A stretch of DNA of 39,239 bases from Prevotella sp. UBA2850 (lineage in GTDB: Bacteria > Bacteroidota > Bacteroidia > Bacteroidales > Bacteroidaceae), in assembly GCA_002350805.1 (NCBI GenBank), contig DEFO01000047.1, positions 62,047 through 101,285 on the forward strand. The letters run 5' to 3'. Below are positions 30,956 through 39,204 of this stretch, piece after piece. A model generated the notes under the pieces. It did not search any database and was not told where the DNA came from. It saw only the letters and a program-made list of their open reading frames with translations. The position numbers and the translations under genes were made by a program. Each line of letters opens with the position of its first letter. The stretch's first letter is position 1.

Positions 30956-33299
30956 GTTGTTGCTCGTCGTTGCCTGCTGCATGTCGTTGGCTTGTCAGAC
31001 CCTGGCCAAACCCTCGTTCACCAAATATGTAGAACCGCGCATCGGTACGGCTCATTGCCGTTATTTTCATTTTGCACCGGGAGCATTGCCTTTCGGGATG
31101 GCGAAGCCAGGACCATCGACCAACGGCCATTTGGGCAATAAAGACGGATGGCAGGCCACGGGCTATGACTATCGCGACCGCTCAATAGAGGGATTCCCCT
31201 GTGTTCATGAGTTCCAGGTGGGCGGCATCACGCTCATGCCCACGACTGGAAAGCTGGTCACCGAGCCCGGAATGCCCACCGACACCCTGGAGCGCAAAGG
31301 CTACCGCTCGCGTTTCAGTCATGACGACGAGACGGCTACTGCAGGGTATTACTCTGTGACGCTGGAGGACTACTCTATCCGCGCAGAGCTTACCTCTACA
31401 TCTCGTGTGGCTTATCAGCGCTTCACCTTTCCTGCCGCCGACGAGAGCCATATCCTTTTCAGCATTGGTACGCGCATGGGTGAGAGCGGAGAGGTGAAAG
31501 ACGCCTTTGTCCGCCTGAACGACGATGGCACCATCGAAGGCTATGTCGTTACCTTGCCCGAATATGTGAAACACTACCAGCCGGGTGCTGAAGTTCCTAT
31601 TTATTTCTCAGCCGAAACCGACAAGCAACCAACAACTTATGGCGTCTTCAACGGCCATCTGCAAAAACCCCTGCAACGCGAAGGTCGTGGTGTGGGTGTT
31701 GGTCTCTACCTGACCTTTCCTACCCGTTTGCGCGAGCATACCCGTGAGCGCGAGCAGGTGACCGTGAAGATAGGCATCAGCTACACCTCCATTGCCAATG
31801 CTCGTCTCAACCGCGAGACTGAGGCTGCAGGTAAGAGCTTCGACCGTGTGCGCCGCGAGGCTGAGCGTTGCTGGAATGAGCATTTGGGTCGTTTGGCAGT
31901 CGAAGGTAAGAGCGAGGCCGACAAAGTGAAATTCTATACAGGTCTGTATCATGCGTTGCTGGGTAGGGGCATCTGCAGCGATGTCAATGGCGACTATCCT
32001 CGTCATGATGGAAGCGTAGGACGTGTGGCACAGAAGAACGGCCGTCCTGCTCACAATATGTATAATACCGATGCCATGTGGGGTGGTCAGTGGAACCTCA
32101 CGCAGTTGTGGCTCCTGGCTTATCCCGAACATGTGAGCGATTTCATCTCCTCCCATCTGCAAGTCTATCAGGATGCCGGCTGGCTGGGCGACGGTTTGGC
32201 CAACTCGCGCTTTGTGAGTGGAGTGGGAACAAACCAGCTCTCGCTCCTGATAGCAGCTGCCTATGCCTGTGGCATCCGCGATTTCGATGTGCCGTTGGCC
32301 TACGAGGCTTGTCGGAAAAATGAGTTGGAAGGAGCCAACCGTCCACAGGGAGCAGGCAAGAGCGATACGGACCAGTTTGTGGCCTACGGCTATGTACCAC
32401 ATGTTATGGCGGACGAAGGTCCCGACGAGACCTTCTATTTCTCTGCCTCCCACACACTAGAGTATGCATTTCAGGCATGGGCTACGGCACAAATGGCGCA
32501 GCAACTTCACCATGAGGCAGATGCCAAGCTGCTGCTAAATCTTGCCAAAGGGTGGGAGCGCATCTACGACCCGTCAACAAACTTCGTGCGTCCGCGGCTG
32601 AGAGACGGCCAATTCATCTCTCATTTCGACCCCATGCAGGTGTGGCGCGGTTTTCAGGAGGGTAACGCCTGGCAGTACACTTTCTATGTGCCCCATGATG
32701 TGCCTACACTCGTCAGTAAGGTGGGAGCCGATGTGTTCAATGCCCGCCTCGACAGCATCTTCACGCTCTCGCGGCCTCAGCTTTTCAGTGGTGGCCAGAA
32801 CATCGACGCTTTTGCCGGACTGCGCACTCTCTACAATCAGGGCAACCAACCTTGTCTGCACATCTCCTGGCTCTTCAACGAGGCCGGTCGACCGTCGCTC
32901 ACGCAGAAGTGGGTCCGCGCCATTCTCAATGAGTTTTATGGAACCGACGGCATTCATGGTTACGGCTACGGTCAGGATGAAGACCAGGGACAGCTGGGCG
33001 CATGGTATGTCATCTCATCCATTGGACTCTTCGATGTGACAGGACTGACCGCAGCCCAACCCTCGTTCGGACTGGGCAGTCCGCTCTTCGACCGCATTAC
33101 CATCCGCCTGAACAAGCGTTATTATCCTGGTTCAAAGCTCGTCATCCGTACCAAAGACAGTGGCAAGGGCAACGACTATGTCAGCCAGTTCAAGTTCAAT
33201 GGAACGACATTGCATACTCCCCGCATCGCCTTCCGTCAATTGGTGAAAGGCGGAACCCTCGAGTTCGCTATGAGTCCGACGCCCTGCGACAGCTATTGA
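30945..33299 (+). CDS. GH92 family protein (alpha-mannosidase type)
   Basis: A 784-residue secreted glycoside hydrolase of family 92, calcium-dependent exo-alpha-mannosidases. Family features are YVEPRIGTAHCRYFHFAPGALPFGM at the N-terminus, RFTFPAADESHILFSIG, AMWGGQWNLTQLWLLAYPEH, EGNAWQYTFYVPHD and GQDEDQGQLGAWYVISSIGLFDV. By analogy with characterised members, E572 (EGNAWQY) is the acid and D678/D680 (DED) the base pair, so it should be active. Two motifs diverge: the usual GFSHTHLSG-like loop reads GFPCVHEFQVGG, and the usual GNEPS reads GNQPC (Q635). The linkage preference may therefore differ from ordinary mannosidases. It overlaps the thioredoxin gene by 11 nt. Confidence 0.88.
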   Translation: MNCRLLLVVACCMSLACQTLAKPSFTKYVEPRIGTAHCRYFHFAPGALPFGMAKPGPSTNGHLGNKDGWQATGYDYRDRSIEGFPCVHEFQVGGITLMPTTGKLVTEPGMPTDTLERKGYRSRFSHDDETATAGYYSVTLEDYSIRAELTSTSRVAYQRFTFPAADESHILFSIGTRMGESGEVKDAFVRLNDDGTIEGYVVTLPEYVKHYQPGAEVPIYFSAETDKQPTTYGVFNGHLQKPLQREGRGVGVGLYLTFPTRLREHTREREQVTVKIGISYTSIANARLNRETEAAGKSFDRVRREAERCWNEHLGRLAVEGKSEADKVKFYTGLYHALLGRGICSDVNGDYPRHDGSVGRVAQKNGRPAHNMYNTDAMWGGQWNLTQLWLLAYPEHVSDFISSHLQVYQDAGWLGDGLANSRFVSGVGTNQLSLLIAAAYACGIRDFDVPLAYEACRKNELEGANRPQGAGKSDTDQFVAYGYVPHVMADEGPDETFYFSASHTLEYAFQAWATAQMAQQLHHEADAKLLLNLAKGWERIYDPSTNFVRPRLRDGQFISHFDPMQVWRGFQEGNAWQYTFYVPHDVPTLVSKVGADVFNARLDSIFTLSRPQLFSGGQNIDAFAGLRTLYNQGNQPCLHISWLFNEAGRPSLTQKWVRAILNEFYGTDGIHGYGYGQDEDQGQLGAWYVISSIGLFDVTGLTAAQPSFGLGSPLFDRITIRLNKRYYPGSKLVIRTKDSGKGNDYVSQFKFNGTTLHTPRIAFRQLVKGGTLEFAMSPTPCDSY

Positions 33300-33313
33300 A
33301 TAAGACGACCGTC

Positions 33314-34399
33314 TTACCACCCTTCGGGCAGCACAATATTCGCTTCATCGTGGGCAGAGACAAAGAGAGGGGCTATCTCTTCGTCGGTAAAGCCTGCGAT
33401 GCCACAGCCTATTCTTGTCACCAGGAATGTCAGTTCCCGATGCTGGCGGGCAAAGTCGATGAACTCGTCAACATAGGGTTTGATGGTTTCTACGCCACCT
33501 TGCATGGTGGGGATGGCGTAGCTGTTGCCTTGCAACCCCACACCTTGTCCCATGATGGCGCCAAACTTACGGTAGGCCACATAGGCAGCACCGCCGCCGT
33601 GCATGCCGCGTAGGTTACTGCCAAACACAAAAATCTCTCCTGGAGCCAGTTCGTTGATGAATGCCGGCGTTGTTCTCTTCTTTTCCATATCTCTGTCTTC
33701 TTGAGATTCTACGTTGATACTGTGGGTGAGAATGTCCCCCATCGTGGCAGTTGGCAGGACCATTCTCTCGCTGACGGGCATGGCTTCTCCATAGACCACG
33801 CTCTCCACGTCCATCACCTCAGGCATGTCGAAATCCATGTCGAAGTTCTTCCTGAAATAAGGTATGATGTATTCCTCTTTCAACTTGTTCAGGTGTTGTG
33901 ATACTGCTGCAGGCGTGATGCCCAGTTGCGCCGCCACCTCTTTTGCCTTAAATCCGTTAATCAGCAGCATGGTCAAGATGGTTCTCGACTTACGGTCCAA
34001 TGGCATCGTGTCGCATATCTCCAGCATCATCTTGTTGAAGTTCAACCTCAGGTTCTGGCTGGTATCAAACGACCTCAGGTATTCCTCGAAGGATAGCGAC
34101 CCATATTCGCGTTGATACCATTTCAGCGCATCGAGTGCAATGAAGCGGAATCCGTTGATCATCCATGTGCGCAGCGACACACTTGGGGCGCGGTCTTCCA
34201 GCGGCTTCCAGTCGTGTTCCATCAGGTAGATAGCATACTGGTGAGCCAGTGACATGAAGTCGAGGTTCTGCTTACGGCTGAGCTCATATTTCTTGTCGAG
34301 CATATAGTAGGCGGCATGACAGTACTCATAGAAATACTGTCGGAAGATGTGGCTGTCGCCTCTGCGGAATCCCGCAATGATGTCTTTGTCGCTGAGCAT
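33314..34399 (-). CDS. Fusion of an ECF-like sigma factor and an A1S_2505-type macro-like domain
   Basis: A 361-residue two-part protein. Residues 1-95 look like sigma-70 region 2 (IIAGFRRGDSHIFRQYFYEYCHAAYYML) and 133-182 like region 4 with a helix-turn-helix (KAKEVAAQLGITPAAVSQHLNKL). A linker (about 185-245) leads to a C-terminal domain (250-361) with FVFGSNLRGMHGGGAAYVAYRKFGA, GNSYAIPT and TFLVTRIGCGIAGFTDEEIAPLF. This resembles the A1S_2505 phage-type, macro-like family expected to bind ADP-ribose-type ligands. I start at ATG 34399, downstream of the -7 box TATTTTTG (34433-34426). M238 (33688) could start the second domain alone. It is divergent from the vWA gene. Confidence 0.8.
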   Translation of the reverse strand: MLSDKDIIAGFRRGDSHIFRQYFYEYCHAAYYMLDKKYELSRKQNLDFMSLAHQYAIYLMEHDWKPLEDRAPSVSLRTWMINGFRFIALDALKWYQREYGSLSFEEYLRSFDTSQNLRLNFNKMMLEICDTMPLDRKSRTILTMLLINGFKAKEVAAQLGITPAAVSQHLNKLKEEYIIPYFRKNFDMDFDMPEVMDVESVVYGEAMPVSERMVLPTATMGDILTHSINVESQEDRDMEKKRTTPAFINELAPGEIFVFGSNLRGMHGGGAAYVAYRKFGAIMGQGVGLQGNSYAIPTMQGGVETIKPYVDEFIDFARQHRELTFLVTRIGCGIAGFTDEEIAPLFVSAHDEANIVLPEGW

Positions 34400-34425
34400 G
34401 AATACTGTTTTTTGGTTTCTGATGA

Positions 34426-34433
34426 CAAAAATA
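34426..34433 (-). promoter_or_regulatory. -7 promoter element of the sigma/macro fusion gene
   Basis: On the minus strand this reads TATTTTTG, matching TAnnTTTG, with about 20 nt of leader to the ATG at 34399. It excludes the longer frame from 34513. Confidence 0.55.
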
Positions 34434-34511
34434 CAATTTTTTTTCGATTCCCCCTTAATTTTTCTTTCCGATTCTCTTTTAAGATAATAAAGAGAGTGAT
34501 AGTAAGTGTGC

Positions 34512-34652
34512 AAGGTTCCAAGTTCAAGGTTCCAAGTTCAAGGTTCCAAGTTCAAGGTTCCAAGTTCAAGGATCAAGAGGCAAGACTATTGTCCAAACTC
34601 CCAAACTCCTAAAGACCATTGTCTACACTCCTTCACTCCTACACTCCTAAAA
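34512..34652 (-). repeat. Compound short-repeat element, copy C (inverted)
   Basis: 34512-34567 holds four exact 14-nt units AAGGTTCCAAGTTC. The core TATTGTCCAAA (34587-34597) is the reverse complement of TTTGGACAATA in copies A and B. 34594-34609 holds two CAAACTCC units, the complement of the 8-nt GGAGTTTG. A degenerate second core (CATTGTCTACACTCC, 34617-34631) and more 8-nt units follow to 34652. The second conserved segment of copies A and B is missing. The element occupies the divergent gap upstream of the vWA gene. Confidence 0.85.
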
Positions 34653-34685
34653 AATAAATATTCACCATTTTTAAAAAGTAAAGTC

Positions 34686-35312
34686 ATGAAAAAAGTATTC
34701 AATCTTATCATTGTCGACGAAAGCGGTTCAATGTCAGTCATCCGCAAGCAAGCCTTCTCAGGCATGAACGAAACCCTGTCTACGGTCAGGAGCATGCAAC
34801 AGAATTTCCCCGATACGGAACAGCATGTCACCCTTGTCACTTTCGATAGCGACCACATGAAGTGGCACTACGATGATGCGCTGGCCCGCGACACGCACGA
34901 CCTTTCGTGGAAAGCCTACAATCCCTGTGCTGCCACTCCCCTCTACGATGCCATTGGCAAGACCGTCTCGAAGCTCAACGCCCAGGTAGGTCCCAACGAC
35001 CATGTGCTGGTCACTATCATTACTGATGGGGCAGAGAACTGTTCTACTGAGTGGAACCTGCAGATGGTGCGCAACCTCATCGAGAAACTCAAGCAGCAGA
35101 AGTGGACCTTCACCCTCATAGGGACTGACAATCTCGATGTCGAGGGCATGGCACACTCTATGTGCATCGACGAGCACATGGACTTTACTGAGGACGCTGT
35201 GAGCACCAAGGCCATGTTTGTTCGTGAGCGAAAGGCACGTGTACGTTACAATTGCTCTGTGCAAAATGGTGAGACCGTACCCCTGGGAAGCTTCTTTAAG
35301 GATGAGGAGTAG
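34686..35312 (+). CDS. Small von Willebrand factor A domain protein
   Basis: A 208-residue stand-alone vWA protein, cytoplasmic as judged by the absence of a signal peptide. The metal-dependent adhesion site is complete: DESGS (D11, S13, S15), the threonine in AATPLYDAIG and the aspartate in TDGAEN. The rest is the Rossmann-like vWA core (FTLIGTDNLDVEGMAHSM). The start at 34686 (MKKVFNLIIVDESGSM) is the natural N-terminus; the upstream frame from 34506 runs through the repeat array and is not credible. Small vWA proteins of this sort often act as scaffolds in stress or chemical-resistance modules. The divergent sigma/macro gene suggests a shared pathway, which is inference. Confidence 0.85.
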   Translation: MKKVFNLIIVDESGSMSVIRKQAFSGMNETLSTVRSMQQNFPDTEQHVTLVTFDSDHMKWHYDDALARDTHDLSWKAYNPCAATPLYDAIGKTVSKLNAQVGPNDHVLVTIITDGAENCSTEWNLQMVRNLIEKLKQQKWTFTLIGTDNLDVEGMAHSMCIDEHMDFTEDAVSTKAMFVRERKARVRYNCSVQNGETVPLGSFFKDEE

Positions 35313-35330
35313 ACTCCTGAATCACAAAAG

Positions 35331-35370
35331 CATCCGCCTGCTGCATCTTATTGGATGTAACAGGCGGATG
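35331..35370. terminator. Hairpin between the convergent vWA and GH105 genes
   Basis: A perfect 10-bp stem (CATCCGCCTG 35331-35340, CAGGCGGATG 35361-35370) with an inner 4-bp stem (CATC 35344-35347, GATG 35354-35357). On the minus strand it is followed by CTTTTGTGATTC, so it best fits a terminator for the PL11-GH105 operon; it can also stop vWA transcripts. Confidence 0.7.
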
Positions 35371-35403
35371 TTCTGCTGATCAGCACATAATGCCTAAAGT
35401 CGC

Positions 35404-36801
35404 TCAGAACCTGATGCTGCCGTCGTAGTTGAAGATGGGTTGCTGGGTGGGCACCTCCTGGTCGTAGAACATCACGGCACTATCGTTCAGCTTTGGATGC
35501 TGCAGTTTGAGCAGACGGATGATTTCGGCTCCAGCCCAAATGACTGGGCCGTAGCCGTGGGCAGCCATGACATGAACAGGACGGTAGGCATAGAAGGAGG
35601 AGTCGAAGCCCATACCCGTTCCAACACATACATTCTCCACTTGTCCGCGCTCATTGACGGCGGCGGCTGTGGCGTGCCAGCCTTGCAGGGCTACGGGGCC
35701 GAAGGCTTTGGCATCGAGCCACCCTTGGTTGATGGCATGGGCCAGACAATAGGTGTAGATGGCTGTGGCCGAGGTCTCGAGATAGGTGTCGGCACGGTCG
35801 AGCAACTGATGCCATGCCCCATCGTGATGCTGCAGAGAAGCCAGAGCGGTGGCATGAGCTCTGAGCAGGTTCATGATGTCGGTGCGCTGTGGGTGGTTGT
35901 CAGGCAATACGTCGAGCACCTCGCAGAGTGTGAGAATGGCCCATCCGTTGGCGCGGCCCCAGTGGAAGGCGGGGTGGGGCTGCATATCTTCCACCCATCC
36001 GTGGCGGAAGAGTCCTTTTTCGGGCACAAACATACGGCTGGCAAACTGCATCACCTGACGGGCAGCCTCGTCGTAGTAGCGTTGCTCGCCGGTGTATTTC
36101 CCCATGTAGGCCAGCGCGGGAATGCCCATGAACATATCGTCGAGCCAGACGGTGTTCTTCTGTGGGCGCAGGCGGGCAAACGTACCGTCGGCAAGTCGGT
36201 ATTCCTTGTTCATGATGTAGTCGGCATAGTTCTTGATGAGGGCATCGACAGGCAGCGTGGCATCTTTCAGACGGGCCTTGATCATCGATGCGCACACGGC
36301 TCCGGCATCGTCGAGGGCGTGTGGGTCGATGACGCGGCGCACATTACCGTCTATTTTCTTGCCTTTCTGGTATATCTTCTGGAACCATGGCGCAATGTCG
36401 GCTAGCAGACGGTGACGGGTATACACATAGTCGCGGTACGTGGGGTCGCCAGTGGCCTCGTAGGCGGCCAGCACGCCCGAATAGGTGACGCCCCACTCAT
36501 AACTGGTGAGCCGGAAACCGCCTTGTTTCAGTTGTGAGAACTCGTCGATGTCTTTCAGTCTGTCGACGGTCTTGCCCGTTTTACTGTTGATGACGACGGC
36601 AGGCGTCTCTTCGGTAATGTAGTTGAGCACCCGGTCGATAGTCTGCTTCACCTCGTCGGCCTTGGGAATGCCATAGGGCAGCCGGTAGGCAGGTTTCATA
36701 AGATGCAACGGTGTGTTGTTGTCGTTCACTTGCTGGGCATGTATACCAGTAACCGCAGCAAGTAGTAGGCAGATAGCTGTTTGGCGCATGTGATGTCTCA
36801 T
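35404..36801 (-). CDS. GH105 unsaturated rhamnogalacturonyl hydrolase
   Basis: A 465-residue secreted family 105/88-type hydrolase that removes the unsaturated galacturonyl residue left by rhamnogalacturonan lyases. A signal peptide (RQTAICLLLAAVTGIHAQ) precedes an (alpha/alpha)6 barrel with TVWLDDMFMGIPAL (D221/D222, one of which is the catalytic acid by analogy with YteR), FHWGRANGWAILTL and LETSATAIYTYCLA. The length is at the long end for the family because of the leader and a C-terminal tail. ATG 36801 and ATG 36789 are both possible. It starts 52 nt after the PL11 gene, so the two are an operon and act in sequence on rhamnogalacturonan I. Confidence 0.9.
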   Translation of the reverse strand: MRHHMRQTAICLLLAAVTGIHAQQVNDNNTPLHLMKPAYRLPYGIPKADEVKQTIDRVLNYITEETPAVVINSKTGKTVDRLKDIDEFSQLKQGGFRLTSYEWGVTYSGVLAAYEATGDPTYRDYVYTRHRLLADIAPWFQKIYQKGKKIDGNVRRVIDPHALDDAGAVCASMIKARLKDATLPVDALIKNYADYIMNKEYRLADGTFARLRPQKNTVWLDDMFMGIPALAYMGKYTGEQRYYDEAARQVMQFASRMFVPEKGLFRHGWVEDMQPHPAFHWGRANGWAILTLCEVLDVLPDNHPQRTDIMNLLRAHATALASLQHHDGAWHQLLDRADTYLETSATAIYTYCLAHAINQGWLDAKAFGPVALQGWHATAAAVNERGQVENVCVGTGMGFDSSFYAYRPVHVMAAHGYGPVIWAGAEIIRLLKLQHPKLNDSAVMFYDQEVPTQQPIFNYDGSIRF

Positions 36802-36853
36802 AGCTTGATGGTTTTTTATTGGCTTTACTTCTTAGCAACTTCAAAGAGTCGTG

Positions 36854-38911
36854 TTATTTCAAGAATGGGTTGACGGTTTTGTCTGGCCCCAGATAGAATC
36901 CCGTTTGTGTGGGCTGGTTGTAGGCTGTGTTCTGTGCCGCAACGCTCAGCCGGTAGGGTATGTCTTCCTCCAGACAGTTCATGCGGTAGTCGGTGGCGAT
37001 GGGGCTCACATAGAGGCGCAGCTCGCTGCTCTCACGGTTGCGGGTGAGCACTTCCTCGCGCCAGTCGCCAATGATGTCGGCACACAGGTTGGGATTCGAT
37101 TTCGAGCCGTTGTTGAACTGTGCCCCATGGAACCGCTGTACCATTTGCATGCGGCCTGTGGTCCAGTCATATTTGCTCACTGTCCCGTTGTCGAGCATCT
37201 CGCGCAGCAGGTCGCCATCCCACCAGATGCCGAAGTTGGTAGGGATGCGCGCTCCACGAATGCGCAGGGCATTGTCATCGCCGTCGTCTATGCTCGTGTC
37301 TACCAGCTTCTTCGGTGTCACCAGATTGCCTTTGATGTCGCGTATGCCTCCGCTCTCACTGCTCCACATCTCCAGTCCGGGGTTGGTAGGGTCGATGTCG
37401 GCAGCCATGCAGCGGCCCACATCCTCGTTGCTCTTGATTTGGAAGATGACCTCACCGGTGCGGGCATCGCGAAAGTCACTGCCGTCGCGGCGGTTCTCGT
37501 GGCAATCCCATACTTGCAGCCGGTCGCTGGTGGGGTCGAAGACGGTCAGATGCATGGCGTCGCCGTGGCCGAAGCCGGTGTTGTAGAGTCCTGTTCCATC
37601 GTTGTCGACTGCCATTGAGCCATAGGTGATCTCGTCGCAGCCGTCACCGTCTACATCAGCCACGCGCAGGTTGTGGTTGCCCTGTCCGGCATAGCTGGCC
37701 CATTGCGGGTTGTTGGTGTCGAATGTCCAGCGGTTGGTCAGCTGCAGTCCGTCCCAGTCCCAGGCGGCAATCACCGTACGGGTATAGTAGCCGCGGCAGA
37801 AGATGCCACTGGCATGAACACCGTCGAGATAGGCCACGGCGGCCAGATAGCGCTCCGAACGGTTGGCGTGGTCGTCGCCCCAGTCGCCCGTGTTGCCCCG
37901 CTCTGGCACATAGTCGGCCGTCGCCATGGCAGCCCCTGTCAGTCCGTTGAAAACGGTCAGGTATTCCGGTCCGTCCATGATGCGTCCTGTCTTGTTGTCG
38001 CTATTCATCTCTGCGCTCAGGAAGTTGCGCCTCATGTTGTGTATCTCTGTTTTTGTCAGCCCCTCAGGCAGGTTCTTCTCTTTCTCCATCCACTCGCGCT
38101 GACGTTCGCGTTGCCGCTGCCGTTGCTGTTCCAGTTTCTGCTTGTAAGCCTCCGGATCGGCCTTGATGGCGGCGATGCCATAGCGCCAGTCGGCCGTGGC
38201 GTTGCCAATCACCTTGCCTTGTCCGTCAACAGTCCCGTCGGCCGTCTTCACCATCATTTCTGCACGACCGTCGCCATCGAAGTCGTATACCATAAACTGT
38301 GTGTAATGAGCACCTGTGCGGATGTTGTTTCCCAGATCGATGCGCCACAGTTGTGTACCATCCAGCCGGTAGCAGTCGATATAGGCGTTTCCAGTAAATC
38401 CGGCAAACATATTGTCTTTGGCATTCGAGGGGTCCCACTTCAAGAATATCTCATACTGTCCGTCACCATCCACATCACCGATGCTGGCGTCATTGGCATG
38501 ATAGGTGTAGCGCTGCCCGTCGGGCGAAATACCGTCGGCAGGCTTATTGATGGCAATGGGCAGATAGCCGTCGGGCGAGCCGGCCTGCAGCGTGTAGGTG
38601 CCGTTTTTACCACCCCCGCGAATCTCGTAGGTGGCATCAGTGCTGAGAGGTTGCTCGTCGGTGAAGAAAGTACCGCCTTTCGTCAGTGGCTTCTTGTTCA
38701 GCTTCTGTCCGTTACGGTATATGTCGAACGGCTCGCCCACTTTGTCTGTCGACAAGGTGCGCCAGCTGACAATGACCTGGTTGCCGTTGCGAATGGCGAT
38801 GACACCACGGTTCAATGCCTCACGTTTCAGTTTGCTCATGTCGTAGCGGGGTTGGCCCCATACACAAACAGTAGCCAATAAACAGATTGTCAAAAGGATA
38901 CTCTTCTTCAT
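36854..38911 (-). CDS. PL11 rhamnogalacturonan endolyase
   Basis: A 685-residue secreted polysaccharide lyase of family 11 that cleaves the rhamnogalacturonan I backbone by beta-elimination. The signal peptide is MKKSILLTICLLATVCVWG. An N-terminal Ig-like part (NRGVIAIRNGNQVIVSWR) is followed by an eight-bladed propeller with repeated calcium loops: DVDGDGQYE, DFDGDGRAE and DVDGDGCDE. KTADGTVDG, HGDAMHLTVFDP and ADIIGDWREEVLTR are standard PL11 signatures. An unusual Gln/Arg/Glu-rich insertion (about 249-300, KLEQQRQRQRERQREWMEKE) interrupts the propeller after KADPEAY. The promoter box is at 38951-38944. It is in an operon with the GH105 gene. Confidence 0.92.
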   Translation of the reverse strand: MKKSILLTICLLATVCVWGQPRYDMSKLKREALNRGVIAIRNGNQVIVSWRTLSTDKVGEPFDIYRNGQKLNKKPLTKGGTFFTDEQPLSTDATYEIRGGGKNGTYTLQAGSPDGYLPIAINKPADGISPDGQRYTYHANDASIGDVDGDGQYEIFLKWDPSNAKDNMFAGFTGNAYIDCYRLDGTQLWRIDLGNNIRTGAHYTQFMVYDFDGDGRAEMMVKTADGTVDGQGKVIGNATADWRYGIAAIKADPEAYKQKLEQQRQRQRERQREWMEKEKNLPEGLTKTEIHNMRRNFLSAEMNSDNKTGRIMDGPEYLTVFNGLTGAAMATADYVPERGNTGDWGDDHANRSERYLAAVAYLDGVHASGIFCRGYYTRTVIAAWDWDGLQLTNRWTFDTNNPQWASYAGQGNHNLRVADVDGDGCDEITYGSMAVDNDGTGLYNTGFGHGDAMHLTVFDPTSDRLQVWDCHENRRDGSDFRDARTGEVIFQIKSNEDVGRCMAADIDPTNPGLEMWSSESGGIRDIKGNLVTPKKLVDTSIDDGDDNALRIRGARIPTNFGIWWDGDLLREMLDNGTVSKYDWTTGRMQMVQRFHGAQFNNGSKSNPNLCADIIGDWREEVLTRNRESSELRLYVSPIATDYRMNCLEEDIPYRLSVAAQNTAYNQPTQTGFYLGPDKTVNPFLK

Positions 38912-38943
38912 AAGTGGTTTGTTTTTTGTGTTTTAACTTTCTG

Positions 38944-38951
38944 CAAATATA
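38944..38951 (-). promoter_or_regulatory. -7 promoter element of the PL11-GH105 operon
   Basis: On the minus strand this reads TATATTTG, matching TAnnTTTG. The leader to the ATG at 38911 is about 25 nt. No well-spaced -33 TTTG is visible. Confidence 0.55.
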
Positions 38952-39073
38952 ACGATTTTGTTTCAAAACAGTATTGTGTTTTTCGCTTTTGTTTTTCAGA
39001 AACTCACAAAAAGACAAAAATGAAAGTATTATTCGCATTTTCTATAGTTCGCTGAACTCCTAAAAGCGAGCTA

Positions 39074-39088
39074 ATTCGAGGCTCGAAT
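39074..39088. promoter_or_regulatory. Perfect 7-bp palindrome upstream of the PL11 operon
   Basis: ATTCGAG, one centre base, CTCGAAT. It lies about 125 nt upstream of the PL11 promoter box. It could be a regulator site, but nothing else supports this. Confidence 0.25.
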
Positions 39089-39120
39089 ACGGGTTGAACT
39101 CATACCGTCGTTCGGATTCT

Positions 39121-39204
39121 GGTCGTCAGATTTTCGGTCATACTGAGGGTCATATTCTGGGTCATGCTAAGGGTCGATTGAAGGTCAGATTGGGGTCATT
39201 TTCC
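39121..39204 (+). repeat. 11-15-nt GGTC-type tandem array
   Basis: Seven consecutive units begin GGTC: the first is 15 nt (39121-39135), then 12-nt units GGTCATACTGAG, GGTCATATTCTG and GGTCATGCTAAG, then three 11-nt units. It lies in the 328-base stretch right of PL11, in which I see no gene. It runs into the 22-nt repeat at the window edge. Confidence 0.7.

Noticed and set aside
39018..39053. Eleven-codon open frame MKVLFAFSIVR upstream of the PL11 operon
   Set aside because: Too short, on the opposite strand from the operon, and no promoter or neighbour to support a leader peptide.
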